The notes under the pieces: generated by a model | Seen by the model: the letters and a program-made list of their open reading frames with translations, nothing else | Databases searched by the model: none | Told to the model about the DNA's origin: nothing | Origin: Roseiarcus sp963783175 | GTDB taxonomy: Bacteria; Pseudomonadota; Alphaproteobacteria; Rhizobiales; Beijerinckiaceae | Assembly: GCA_963783175.1 (NCBI GenBank) | Contig: CAWANG010000037.1 | Location: 527,439-591,438, forward strand | Length of the DNA: 64,000 nucleotides | Direction of reading: 5' to 3' | Translations under genes and position numbers: made by a program | Part shown: piece after piece, positions 1-7,540 of the stretch | How positions within the stretch are numbered: position 1 is the stretch's first letter | Layout of the letters: each line of letters begins with the position of its first letter

Positions 1-938
1 TCGGTCATCCCGTAGCGCTCGAGGATCGAAAATCCGGTGCGCTCCCGCCAGGCATGGTGCGTCTCGGCGAGCAGCGGCGCCGAGCCCGAGACGAAGAGAC
101 GCATGTTGGCGCAAGCCTCGCGCGTAAGGCCGGGATGATCGATGAGGCGGGTATAGAAGGTCGGCACCCCCATCAGCGACGTCGCTCGCGGCATCGCCGC
201 GATCACCGCGTCCGGATCGAACCTCGGCATGAAGATCATCGTCGCCCCCGAGAGCAGCGCGACATTGACCGCCACGAACAGCCCATGGGTATGGAAAATC
301 GGCAGCGCATGAATGAGCCTGTCCGTCACGGTGAAGCGCCAGCAGTCGATCAAGGTCAGCGCGTTCGACGCGAGATTCTCGTGCGTCAGCATCGCCCCTT
401 TCGAGCGGCCTGTCGTGCCCGAGGTGTAGAGGATGGCGGCCATGTCTCCGCTCGCGCGCTTAACCGTCTCGAACGCGGGCGGCGCGGCGGCGATCCGCTC
501 GGCGAAGGTTCCATCGCGCTTGACCCCGAGGCTCTCGACCTGTCGCAAGCCGAGCTTGCGCGCGAGCGTTCGAACGGGCTCGAGCCAATCGGGCCGGCAG
601 AGGGTCAGGGCGGGCTCGGCGTCGCCGAGGAAATATTCGAGCTCGGCGAGCGTATAGGCGGTGTTCAAAGGCAAGAGGACCGCGCCGGCGCGCAGGCACG
701 CCAGCGCAACCACGATCACGTCCGTCGATTTCTCGACCTGCGCCGCGACCCGGTCGCCGGGCTTGACGCCGAGCGCGGCCAGCGCCCGCGCCGCCCGCGC
801 CGAGCGCGCGAAAAGCTCGCCATAGGTCAGCGCCGTGGCGTCGGCGGTCTCGAGCGCGAGTTTCTCCGCATGCGGCGCCCGCGCGGCAAAAAGATCGAAC
901 AGATTGGCGGAAGCGGCAAAGAATTCCCGCGCGTTTGT
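1..938 (-). CDS. matB: malonyl-CoA synthetase (AMP-binding, MatB-like), partial
   Basis: N-terminal ~310 residues of an acyl-adenylating enzyme; the 3' end lies beyond the left edge. Read on the minus strand it shows the adenylate P-loop ILYTSGTTGRSKGAMLTHEN, the MatB-like stretch RLIHALPIFHTHGLFVAVN, and GVPTFYTRL just before the edge. MatB-type enzymes make malonyl-CoA from malonate, CoA and ATP in the cytoplasm. The frame is open from position 938, just after an in-frame TGA, but has no ATG, GTG or TTG before homology begins (ANLFDLFAARAP). A TTG at 942 with an upstream CGGAG lies one frame off, so an unusual start or a one-base indel near 925-940 is likely. Family certain; malonate specificity inferred from resemblance. 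Confidence 0.85.
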
Positions 939-1170
939 TCAAGGGAACTCCGTTTCTATCGGAGCCGGCCCTTCCGCGCGAACAATTTTGCTATCGCCAC
1001 CCCGGACGATCCGCCGCCTCCACTCGGCGACTTATCCACGGGGATTCGCGTCTCCCGGCTCGCGAATTGTGCGCGAGCGGTTGTCGCAAGCTGCAGAATC
1101 AACGCACGGCGAAATGCGACTTTTCTCGCCGGGCGCTCCCGTCTCCGAGCGACGTCGATGGGGCGCCGCA

Positions 1171-2178
1171 ATGCGGACTCGGACATTGGTATTGACTTTG
1201 GCCTCCACTCTTCTCGGATCGGGGTGCGCGATCCATCCGCAGCCAAAGGACGTCACCGGCGTTCCGACGTTCGAGATCGTGCAGCGGATTCGCTGCGAAA
1301 CGCGCCAGTCAGTCATTGCTCTGACGCTCGACTACGCGCGCTCCAGAGACGAGACGAGAGATATTGCGCAACAGCTCGCCGCGGAATTCGAGGCCAATCC
1401 GGACGCCAGCACGAAGCTGAACCCGAATCTGTTCCCTGGCGAAGTGCGCAAGACGCTGACCGCTTTCTGGACCACAGGCGTCGCCTACAATTTCAAGCTC
1501 GACATGACCGAGATCAACAACGCCGACGGGTCGCTCAATGTCGGCAGCCTGTTCGGCCGGCGCCTGTTCGGGATCGCGTTCCAGGCGGGGTTGGACCGGA
1601 CCCGCGAAAACACCCGCACCTTCACGGTCACGGACAATTTCGGCGAGCTCGTCAAAGGACTGACCGGCTGCAAGAACGAACTCGTCGGGCCGAATTACAT
1701 TTATCCGATCACCGGACGCATCGGCGTCGAGGATATGATCCAGGAGTTTGTCTACATGTCGATCTTCGGGAACCTTGGCGCGGAGACCACCACCGCCGCG
1801 ACCGTCCCAAAGGGGCCGCCCACCCTCGTCGACGCGCTGGCGTTCACAACCAAGATCTCCGGCTCGGTCAATCCGACGGTTGCTTTCTCTCCGATAGGAA
1901 AGGAGCTGGGCGTCACGGCGGCCGGTGTCGATCTTGCGGCGAGCCGCACCGACCTCCACCAGGTCGTCGTCGGTCTGGCGCTGGCGCCTACCGGACAAGC
2001 CCAGCTGGTGTCGCTCCGCCAGGCCTACTTCGGACCCTACGCCGCGGCCCCGGGAGCGCTTGTCGCCCCGCTCTTGACAGCGTCGCCGGCCACTCGCTCG
2101 GAGAACGCCGCGGCGACCGCGGTCAATCAATTCCTGACCCAGCAGCTGTTCTCGCCGACAATCAACCTTCCCCCGTGA
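1171..2178 (+). CDS. putative outer-membrane or periplasmic lipoprotein, unknown function
   Basis: 335 residues. The ATG at 1171 is chosen because it opens a typical lipoprotein signal: basic MRTRT, a hydrophobic run, then LLGSGC with a candidate acylated Cys at about residue 19. The same frame is open upstream to 835, but that part lacks signal character. The mature part has no motif I recognise; it is mixed alpha/beta in look, with a Pro-poor middle and an Ala-rich C-terminal third. It is divergent from matB and ends 11 bp before the next small gene, so the two are probably co-transcribed. Export is supported by sequence; function unknown. Confidence 0.72.
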   Translation: MRTRTLVLTLASTLLGSGCAIHPQPKDVTGVPTFEIVQRIRCETRQSVIALTLDYARSRDETRDIAQQLAAEFEANPDASTKLNPNLFPGEVRKTLTAFWTTGVAYNFKLDMTEINNADGSLNVGSLFGRRLFGIAFQAGLDRTRENTRTFTVTDNFGELVKGLTGCKNELVGPNYIYPITGRIGVEDMIQEFVYMSIFGNLGAETTTAATVPKGPPTLVDALAFTTKISGSVNPTVAFSPIGKELGVTAAGVDLAASRTDLHQVVVGLALAPTGQAQLVSLRQAYFGPYAAAPGALVAPLLTASPATRSENAAATAVNQFLTQQLFSPTINLPP

Positions 2179-2189
2179 AAGGCGCGAAG

Positions 2190-2540
2190 ATGACCCGAAA
2201 ACCCACACCGACGGAACGCCCATATGATCCGCCGCGCGGAAAATACGTGCGGCTCAAATTCGACGACCTGGTTCGGATCGTCGCGATGGTCGAGCATCAC
2301 GGACAGTCGAGGAAATTGATGGGCAAAACCAGCGCGATAAAGGCGTCTGTGCGCGTCCCCTCGGACGCCGCCAGGGCCGTCAAGGAACTGGTCGCCGCGC
2401 ATCCCGAGATGCGCAGTTCGTCGCTCGGCAAGCGCGTGCTCTTCGCCCGCAAGAAGACGGAAACGGTCGGCCTCGCGCGCGCCGCCGGAAGCGTGGCCAC
2501 AGGGAACGACTATTGTTGCGGCTTCGGTCCCGGCGGATAA
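2190..2540 (+). CDS. small hypothetical protein
   Basis: 116 residues, starting 11 bp after the lipoprotein stop with GAAAGG spaced correctly before the ATG. No signal peptide or membrane segment. The N-terminal half is basic and charged (RGKYVRLKFDDLVRIVAMVEHHG), the middle has an amphipathic Ala/Val helix, and the tail contains two adjacent cysteines (DYCCGFGPGG). I recognise no family. The tight spacing suggests co-expression with the upstream lipoprotein. The same frame runs back to position 54 antisense to matB, but that long extension is a GC-bias artefact. Confidence 0.5.
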   Translation: MTRKPTPTERPYDPPRGKYVRLKFDDLVRIVAMVEHHGQSRKLMGKTSAIKASVRVPSDAARAVKELVAAHPEMRSSSLGKRVLFARKKTETVGLARAAGSVATGNDYCCGFGPGG

Positions 2541-2737
2541 GCGGAGTTTGCTGGCGCTCGCGTCGCCGTGAGGTCGGTTGCGTTCGCGGATCGCCTTTGC
2601 GCAGCGCGCTTATCATGGCTCGGACCATGGTTGGCGCCGTTAACTTCAAGCGCCCGCCCCGGCCGCTTGATTTCCCGAGCGATCCGCCGTCAAAAGCGCT
2701 TTCACGCGCCGATCGCGGCTGAGCGAGAGCGGGGGAC

Positions 2738-3481
2738 ATGGCGGCGAACGAGAAGGCTCTGCGCGAATCGATCATCGCTCACGGCGCGAGCCTCATCGCC
2801 GCGGGGTTCGGCGGCGCGCCCGCCGGCGACATCTCGGCGCGCATCGAGGATTCGCTCCTCATCACTCCGAGCGGCGCGAGCACGGCGAGCCTCCGGCCGG
2901 CGATGATCGCGCGGATGCCCCTCGTCGGCGAATACGGCTCCTGGAGAGGCCCGCTGAAGCCGTCCGGCGAATGGCGCATTCACCTCGAGATCGCGCGCGC
3001 CCGCCCCGACATCGGCGCGATCATGCGCTTCCAGTCGCCTTATGCGACGGCGCTGGCGATGGCGCAGAAACCCATCGCAGCCGCTCATTCGATGATCGCG
3101 CTCTTCGGCGGTCCGGTCGTGCGCTGCGCCAAATACGCGCCCGCCGGGACGACCGAGCTCGCCAGCCTGACGCTCGAGGCGCTCGGTGAAAGCCACGCGG
3201 TCCTGCTCGGCAACTCTTGCGCGCTCGTGACCGGGTCGACGCTCGAGGCCGCGCTCGTCCGGGCGCGCGAGCTTGAAACGCTCGCCAAGCTCTATGCGAT
3301 CGCGCTTTCGATCGGCCGGCCGGCGATCCTCTCCGACGACGAAGTCGCCCGCATCGCCGAGCGCCTGAAGGCCAACGGCTCGGACGTCGAAGCGCGCCTG
3401 GCCCCGCCGGCCAAAGCGCGGGCGAAAGCGAAGGCGCCCGCCAAGCGCAAGCGCATCGCGCGCAAGCGCGGGTCGAAGTAG
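2738..3481 (+). CDS. class II aldolase/adducin-family protein lacking zinc ligands
   Basis: 247 residues with a strong ribosome-binding site (GGGGGA) before the ATG. The fold signature is clear: GDISARIEDSLLITPSG near residue 30, SGEWRIHLEIARARPD, SPYATALAMA and HAVLLGNSCALVTG. Active family members (fuculose-/ribulose-phosphate aldolases and epimerases) bind zinc through a HTH or HxH just before SPYA and a later NHG histidine. Here these positions read MRFQ and GNSC, so all expected His ligands are missing. A Lys/Ala/Arg-rich tail (about residues 225-247) follows the domain. It is probably not a classical zinc aldolase and may have a structural, regulatory or different catalytic role. It stands alone between the small hypothetical gene and the lipase remnant. 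Confidence 0.7.
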   Translation: MAANEKALRESIIAHGASLIAAGFGGAPAGDISARIEDSLLITPSGASTASLRPAMIARMPLVGEYGSWRGPLKPSGEWRIHLEIARARPDIGAIMRFQSPYATALAMAQKPIAAAHSMIALFGGPVVRCAKYAPAGTTELASLTLEALGESHAVLLGNSCALVTGSTLEAALVRARELETLAKLYAIALSIGRPAILSDDEVARIAERLKANGSDVEARLAPPAKARAKAKAPAKRKRIARKRGSK

Positions 3482-3645
3482 GAAATGCGGGCGTTGCTTT
3501 GAACGCCAGAGAGCCGGCCGCCAACGCTTCGGTCGGCAAAGCAGCAGGCGCCGCCGCGCCCGGAAATCTTGCGCCGTTCGACGGAGTTAAGGCATCTCGA
3601 TCTTTACAGTGATCGTGATGGTCTTGCCGCTGACCGACACGGTGC

Positions 3646-4645
3646 TCATGCGGCGAAGCGAGCTGTCGCGGCCGGCGGGGCGACGCTCGCTGCGGCCGCC
3701 GAGGCCGCGAGCGCCCTCGCGCTTTCGCGACGCGCAGACGCTGCGAGGGACCCGCCCAAGAACCGGCAGCCCGACTCGATAGGTTGGTTCGGATCGAGCA
3801 AATGCAGATAGGTGGCGAGACTGTGCCAGCACGACGGCGTCGGGAGGGTCTCGAACCCTGAGTTGTAGAGATAGGGCGTCTGAACCTGGACGAAGTCGGC
3901 GAGTTGCAGGTGCGGAACGACATCGAGCACATTGACGATACGCCAGGACTTGAGGTTTGGAAGGGCGGCAAAGCCGGCGACGAAGTCGGAATCGCCGACC
4001 TCCGGCGAGGCAAAGGTGCAAAGCAGCGGAACCGTCGCCTGGTCGAGCGCGACGTTCTCCATGACATAGAGAGTGGCGAGGGCGGAGCCGAGGCTGTGGC
4101 CCACTACATTGATGGGCGGGGGCGTCGCGGGCGCCTCGGCGCGGCCTTGGGATCTTTCCAGTGCGCGGAATTCTCGCCACGAGGTCCGCGACCTGCTTGG
4201 CGAAGGGTGGCGGAGGGGCGGCCGGTTGCATCGGACCCGGCGCCGTGGCGGGCGCCATCGCGCCATAAGGCACAACTTTCAGAGTTTGATATATCTTACT
4301 GAATCCATAGCCGATCTCGCCCGGCCCGCTCCATGCCGTCGGATAGAGAGAGGTAACGTCGTCCCACCATTCCTCGGCGGTTTCCGTGCCCCGAATGGCG
4401 AGAATGACGTCGCTGCCGTCTGGGCTGTGAGCGATCAGGCCATAGAAGGTCAGATCTCCCGACTCGAAGACGAAATCCCGCATCTGGACCCAGGCGGCGA
4501 AGACGTAACCGAACGGCAAAGCCGGGGGCGGGTTCGGCGCCGGATTAGTCGGCGCGCTGCCGTACATGCCGTAGGCGAGCGAGACGAATTGGCCGAGCTG
4601 GACGGCTCGGGCGGCGTCCGCAGGATCAAGTTGGCTGCCGGACAA
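3646..4645 (-). pseudogene. class 3 lipase, frameshifted
   Basis: An alpha/beta-hydrolase of the lipase class 3 family split over two frames. The N-terminal part (4645 to about 4165) has DVILAIRGTETAEEWWDDV, where the oxyanion-side RGTE motif is typical. The C-terminal part lies one base off and has the nucleophile elbow INVVGHSLGSALATLY, then FASPEVGDSDF and a candidate catalytic Asp in NVLDVVPHL. The switch lies at about 4145-4190 and needs a base restored (-1 shift). The two halves align end to end, so this was one gene of about 330 codons. No clear signal peptide. A 20-residue ORF (3587-3649) overlaps the stop as ATGA and may be a C-terminal relic. Decay and a sequencing indel are both possible. 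Confidence 0.75.
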
Positions 4646-5019
4646 CAGCGATCGTCATTCATGCGACCCCTTCAGCATATTTTCGCGGCTTGAATTCTTG
4701 CCCGAGCGACGCGCGCCTGCGCCGCGTCGAACCAAATTCTTTTTCCCTGCCATCATCGCCACCCTGTAATCAAAAGTGCCTAGAAGAATGTTTCAGATTC
4801 GGCTGTGACGCGGATCACACAGCGCGCCGCTTGCAAAAACCAGAAAGCCGAGCGCAAGCGCGCCGCCCGCAGGCGTGAGTAGAAGTAGAGGCGCTGGCGC
4901 AAGGCGGTCGCGATCGACGAGCCGGTTGATTGCCCCATCCGCCGTTCGGAGTCGCCGCCGACGCCGCTCTGCACGGCGCCCTCAGACCGCCCAACGCTCT
5001 GGTTTCGCGCGTAGGGTTG
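4646..5019. other. intergenic region between lipase remnant and secreted-protein gene
   Basis: No credible gene is seen in these 374 bases. The stretch holds the CRP-type palindrome at 4804-4819, about 160 bp upstream of the lipase start, and otherwise unremarkable GC-rich sequence. Confidence 0.5.
4804..4819. promoter_or_regulatory. CRP/FNR-family operator-like palindrome
   Basis: TGTGACGCGGATCACA is a perfect TGTGA-N6-TCACA match to the Crp consensus half-sites. It lies upstream of the minus-strand lipase gene and behind the minus-strand secreted gene, so the lipase is the natural target. A second perfect site occurs at 18626-18641. Binding is inferred from sequence only. Confidence 0.5.
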
Positions 5020-5892
5020 TCATTGTTCGAGTGGCAGGCAGTTGAAGTTCACGTAAAGACCGACCGGCACAGAAAAGAGACTGTAGTCGCCGCTCGTCGA
5101 AAGCGCGAGGCCAACGCTGATGGGCTCAACATAATCCAAGATGTTTTGGATAAAATCCATATAGCACCAGTCATGGATCTTGCTGAATCCTAGCGACAAA
5201 TCATAATCATAGTAACCACCGCCGTGATGCACGTACTTCCACCCCGTCCAGCTCGCCGACGAATAGCCGCTACAGATAGCATAGGTTGTGACAGCCTGAG
5301 CCGAGATAAGTCAGTGGCCCGATATATTGAGCGGACGCGTTCCCAATCGCGCAGTCTGGGTATCGTCGATTTCCCAATCCAAGTTTCCGAAAAAGCCCGC
5401 CCAAATGCACGCGTTTCCCGCGGAACCGCTAATAGGCGTGGACCCGCCGGCGCTCCCGCCGTTATAGGAAGGGAAGGGCGGCCCGGAAGAGGTCGCGTCT
5501 GATGGATTAGGCGCTCGTGCGAAGTCCTTGAAAAACACGCATGTCCAGTCCATCTTCGGCACCGTTGCCGCCGTGGCGCCGATCAGTTGGGCCGCGTAAT
5601 AGCCGCTGGCGTCGACAATAATTCGTACCCTGGAAACGGGACTGAAAGTTCCTGAGAAGTTCAGAATACCACACATTCCCCAGTCATTAGGATTGGAGCC
5701 GCCTCCGTGGCCCGGCGGACGAACTTTCAGCTGAGTAACGCAACCGACCCCGTCGCCCATCTTCTCCGTCGTTCCCTCGGGGCAACTGGCCGTCCCACTG
5801 GTGACTTGGGCCATCGCCGGTTTCAAGGGAACAACAAGCCCCAGGCAACACGTGAATACGGCTACAACATTAGAAATTAGGAAGGGCCTCAT
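5020..5892 (-). pseudogene. secreted protein interrupted by an in-frame TGA
   Basis: A 290-codon reading frame from 5892 to 5020 with one internal TGA at 5311-5313. It begins with a typical Sec signal (MRPFLISNVVAVFTCCLG...AMAQ). The first 193 residues include paired cysteines (GMCGILNFSG, DWTCVFFKDF, NACIWAGFFG). After the TGA the same frame continues for about 97 codons in clearly coding style (TTYAICSGYSSASWTGWKYV, then IHDWCYMDFI) to a natural TAA/TGA-type end. Both parts share Trp/Tyr/Cys-rich composition, so they look like one protein. A nonsense mutation or sequencing error is simplest; readthrough is possible. I do not recognise the family. Confidence 0.6.
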
Positions 5893-6289
5893 GGGTTCCT
5901 CCTCCCGATGTCCAACTTCGTGAATTGAATACTACGCTTCGAGGACCAATACCTCGATTGGAGTGATTGTTTATGAACGAGGGAATGTAGACGGTTAGGA
6001 GGCGGGCGGCAAATCATCGCCCTTCTTCCGACAATCTCGATTCGAGTCGGGAGGGGGCTCAGCCCCGCCTCACGCGTCCAGGAGGCGAGCGCGTGCACCG
6101 AGTTCAATGCGGTCCCCGGCGAATTCTATTTCTGTTTTTCACAATACGTGCTATATTGCTCTGATGTCCCGAATGGGCCGGAAGGCGGCCTGAAAGGAGG
6201 GCGCAAGAATGGCGGACGGCCCCGGTGCAGAGCAGGGCGCGGCTCAACTGGCAAAGCCGCCGCGGGCGTCAACGCGGGCGGAGGAGAGG

Positions 6290-6450
6290 CAAAGGCAAAA
6301 GAATTTTTTTGCCCCGGGGGGTCAGCATAACCCGTTGAAAAGGCCCGATCCGGACAAGGAAATCCAAGGAAATCCAAGCTTTTTTCTTTGATCTTTTTTG
6401 TCCGGGCTTGGCTGGATTTTGCTGGATTTGGCTAATTTGGATTCGGCTTG
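6290..6450 (+). repeat. dispersed intergenic repeat, copy 1
   Basis: This stretch resembles, in inverted orientation, positions 14519-14665. Shared blocks include a CCCCGGGGG-containing start, AACCC(G/A)TTGAAAAG, GGACAAG-AATCCAAGGAAATCC, TTTTTCTTTGAT, and an AT-richer tail of repeated TTGGCTGGATTTTGCTGGAT units. If translated, both copies give NPLK...DK-IQGNPS-FL, a short string I recall from many rhizobial intergenic ORFs. The small ORF ending at 6391 is probably this repeat and not a gene. Confidence 0.7.
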
Positions 6451-6495
6451 GATTGGCGAGACTGTCGGCGTTTCAGAAGGTTCCAAGTGATTTTC

Positions 6496-6511
6496 TGTTT
6501 CACGTGAAACA
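6496..6511. promoter_or_regulatory. parS: parS centromere site (ParB binding)
   Basis: TGTTTCACGTGAAACA is a perfect 16-bp palindrome identical to the bacterial chromosomal parS consensus. ParB-CTP clamps load at such sites and spread, linking the origin region to ParA and SMC. It lies in the 5893-6530 intergenic stretch next to repeat copy 1 and just downstream of xdhC. No parA or parB is in the window, and no second copy was seen. Chromosomal parS sites usually cluster near oriC. Confidence 0.85.
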
Positions 6512-6530
6512 CCCGCCGCCGTAACCCCCG

Positions 6531-7532
6531 TCAGGCGGGCGCCCTCTTTCGAAAGGCGTCGCCCTGAGCGTCGGCCCCCTCCGCCCCCAGTTTCTCGCTG
6601 ACAATCAGAAGCTGCACGGCGGTCGACGCAGCGATCACCGCGGGATCCTTGGATTGGACGCCTGGCGCCCCGATCGGGCAGACGAGGCGGGCAAGCGCCG
6701 CCTCAGGCACGCCGGCCGCCCGCATCTGGCTCACGAACCGCGCCCGCTTGGTTGACGAACCGATCAGCCCGACGAAGCCGAAGCGCCCGGCGCTCAGCGC
6801 CGCGGCGACGATCTCGAGATCGAGCGCGTGGGAATGGGTCATGACGACGACGAGCGCGCCGTCGGGCGCGGCGGCTAGCTCCGCGGCCGGTTCCGGCGCA
6901 AAGACCAGCGCGACGTTCGCGGGCGCGTGGCCGGGAAACGCCTCGCGCCGCGAATCGATCCAGCGCACCGCGAACGGCAGCGGCGCGAGGGCAAGCGCCA
7001 GCGCCCGCCCGACATGCCCGGCGCCGAAGAGATAGACCGCGCGCGCGCTCGTTCCGATCGGCTCGACCCATCCCTCGCCGCCGCCGGGCGGACGCTTCGA
7101 TCGACGCTCCTCGTCTGCGCTTGCTCTTGATGCCCGCTCGACCCGACCGTCGGGCCCCAGACGTGCGCTCAGCGTCGCCGCGCCTCCGCCTTCGACGATC
7201 GCCAAAGTCGAAAGGTCGTCGAGATCGCGCGCGTCGAATGTTTCGACGCGCCATTCGACCCGTCCGCCGCAGCATTGGCCAAGCTCCGGCCCAAGCGCGA
7301 GCGAGCGGCGGAAGGCGGGTCCGCGACCCGCCCTGAGCGCGGCTTGAGCCGCGTCGAGCGCCGCAAACTCGAGCGCCCCGCCGCCGATGGTGCCATGAAA
7401 TCCGCCTGAAGGCCTGACCACCATTCGCGCCCCGGCTTCGCGCGGGCTCGAACCCTCGACCCGCGCCAGCGTCACCAACGCCGCCGAGCCTTCGGCTTCG
7501 ATCGCTTCGATCAGGCGGCGAAAGGCGCGCAT
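6531..7532 (-). CDS. xdhC: xanthine dehydrogenase accessory protein XdhC
   Basis: 333 residues. XdhC binds molybdenum cofactor and inserts its sulfurated form into xanthine dehydrogenase. The N-terminal domain carries ALVTLARVEGSSPREAGARM, IGGGALEF and LGPELGQCCGGRVE; the CCGG motif is characteristic. The C-terminal Rossmann-like domain has VYLFGAGHVGRALA and FVGLIGSSTKRARF. The ATG at 7532 is chosen because homology starts at once (MRAFRRLIEAIEAEGSAALV); the frame is open further upstream inside xdhB, but that part is a shadow. It starts 8 bp after the xdhB stop, as the last gene of an xdhABC operon. Confidence 0.93.
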   Translation of the reverse strand: MRAFRRLIEAIEAEGSAALVTLARVEGSSPREAGARMVVRPSGGFHGTIGGGALEFAALDAAQAALRAGRGPAFRRSLALGPELGQCCGGRVEWRVETFDARDLDDLSTLAIVEGGGAATLSARLGPDGRVERASRASADEERRSKRPPGGGEGWVEPIGTSARAVYLFGAGHVGRALALALAPLPFAVRWIDSRREAFPGHAPANVALVFAPEPAAELAAAPDGALVVVMTHSHALDLEIVAAALSAGRFGFVGLIGSSTKRARFVSQMRAAGVPEAALARLVCPIGAPGVQSKDPAVIAASTAVQLLIVSEKLGAEGADAQGDAFRKRAPA

Positions 7533-7540
7533 GGTTTCTC

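Larger units (their letters stand above)
5893..6530. other. 638-bp intergenic region holding repeat copy 1 and parS
   Basis: No convincing gene. The first ~250 bases are the probable promoter and leader of the minus-strand secreted gene starting at 5892. Positions 6290-6450 are the dispersed repeat and 6496-6511 the parS site. Short ORFs at 6148-6391 coincide with the repeat. Confidence 0.55.

Noticed and set aside
1032..1040. TTATCCACG DnaA-box-like sequence
   Set aside because: A single copy without clustering or AT-rich unwinding region; not an origin.
54..2540. 828-residue plus-strand frame
   Set aside because: Mostly antisense to matB and out of frame with the lipoprotein; Arg/His/Pro-rich shadow composition. 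Only the last 116 codons (2190-2540) are kept.
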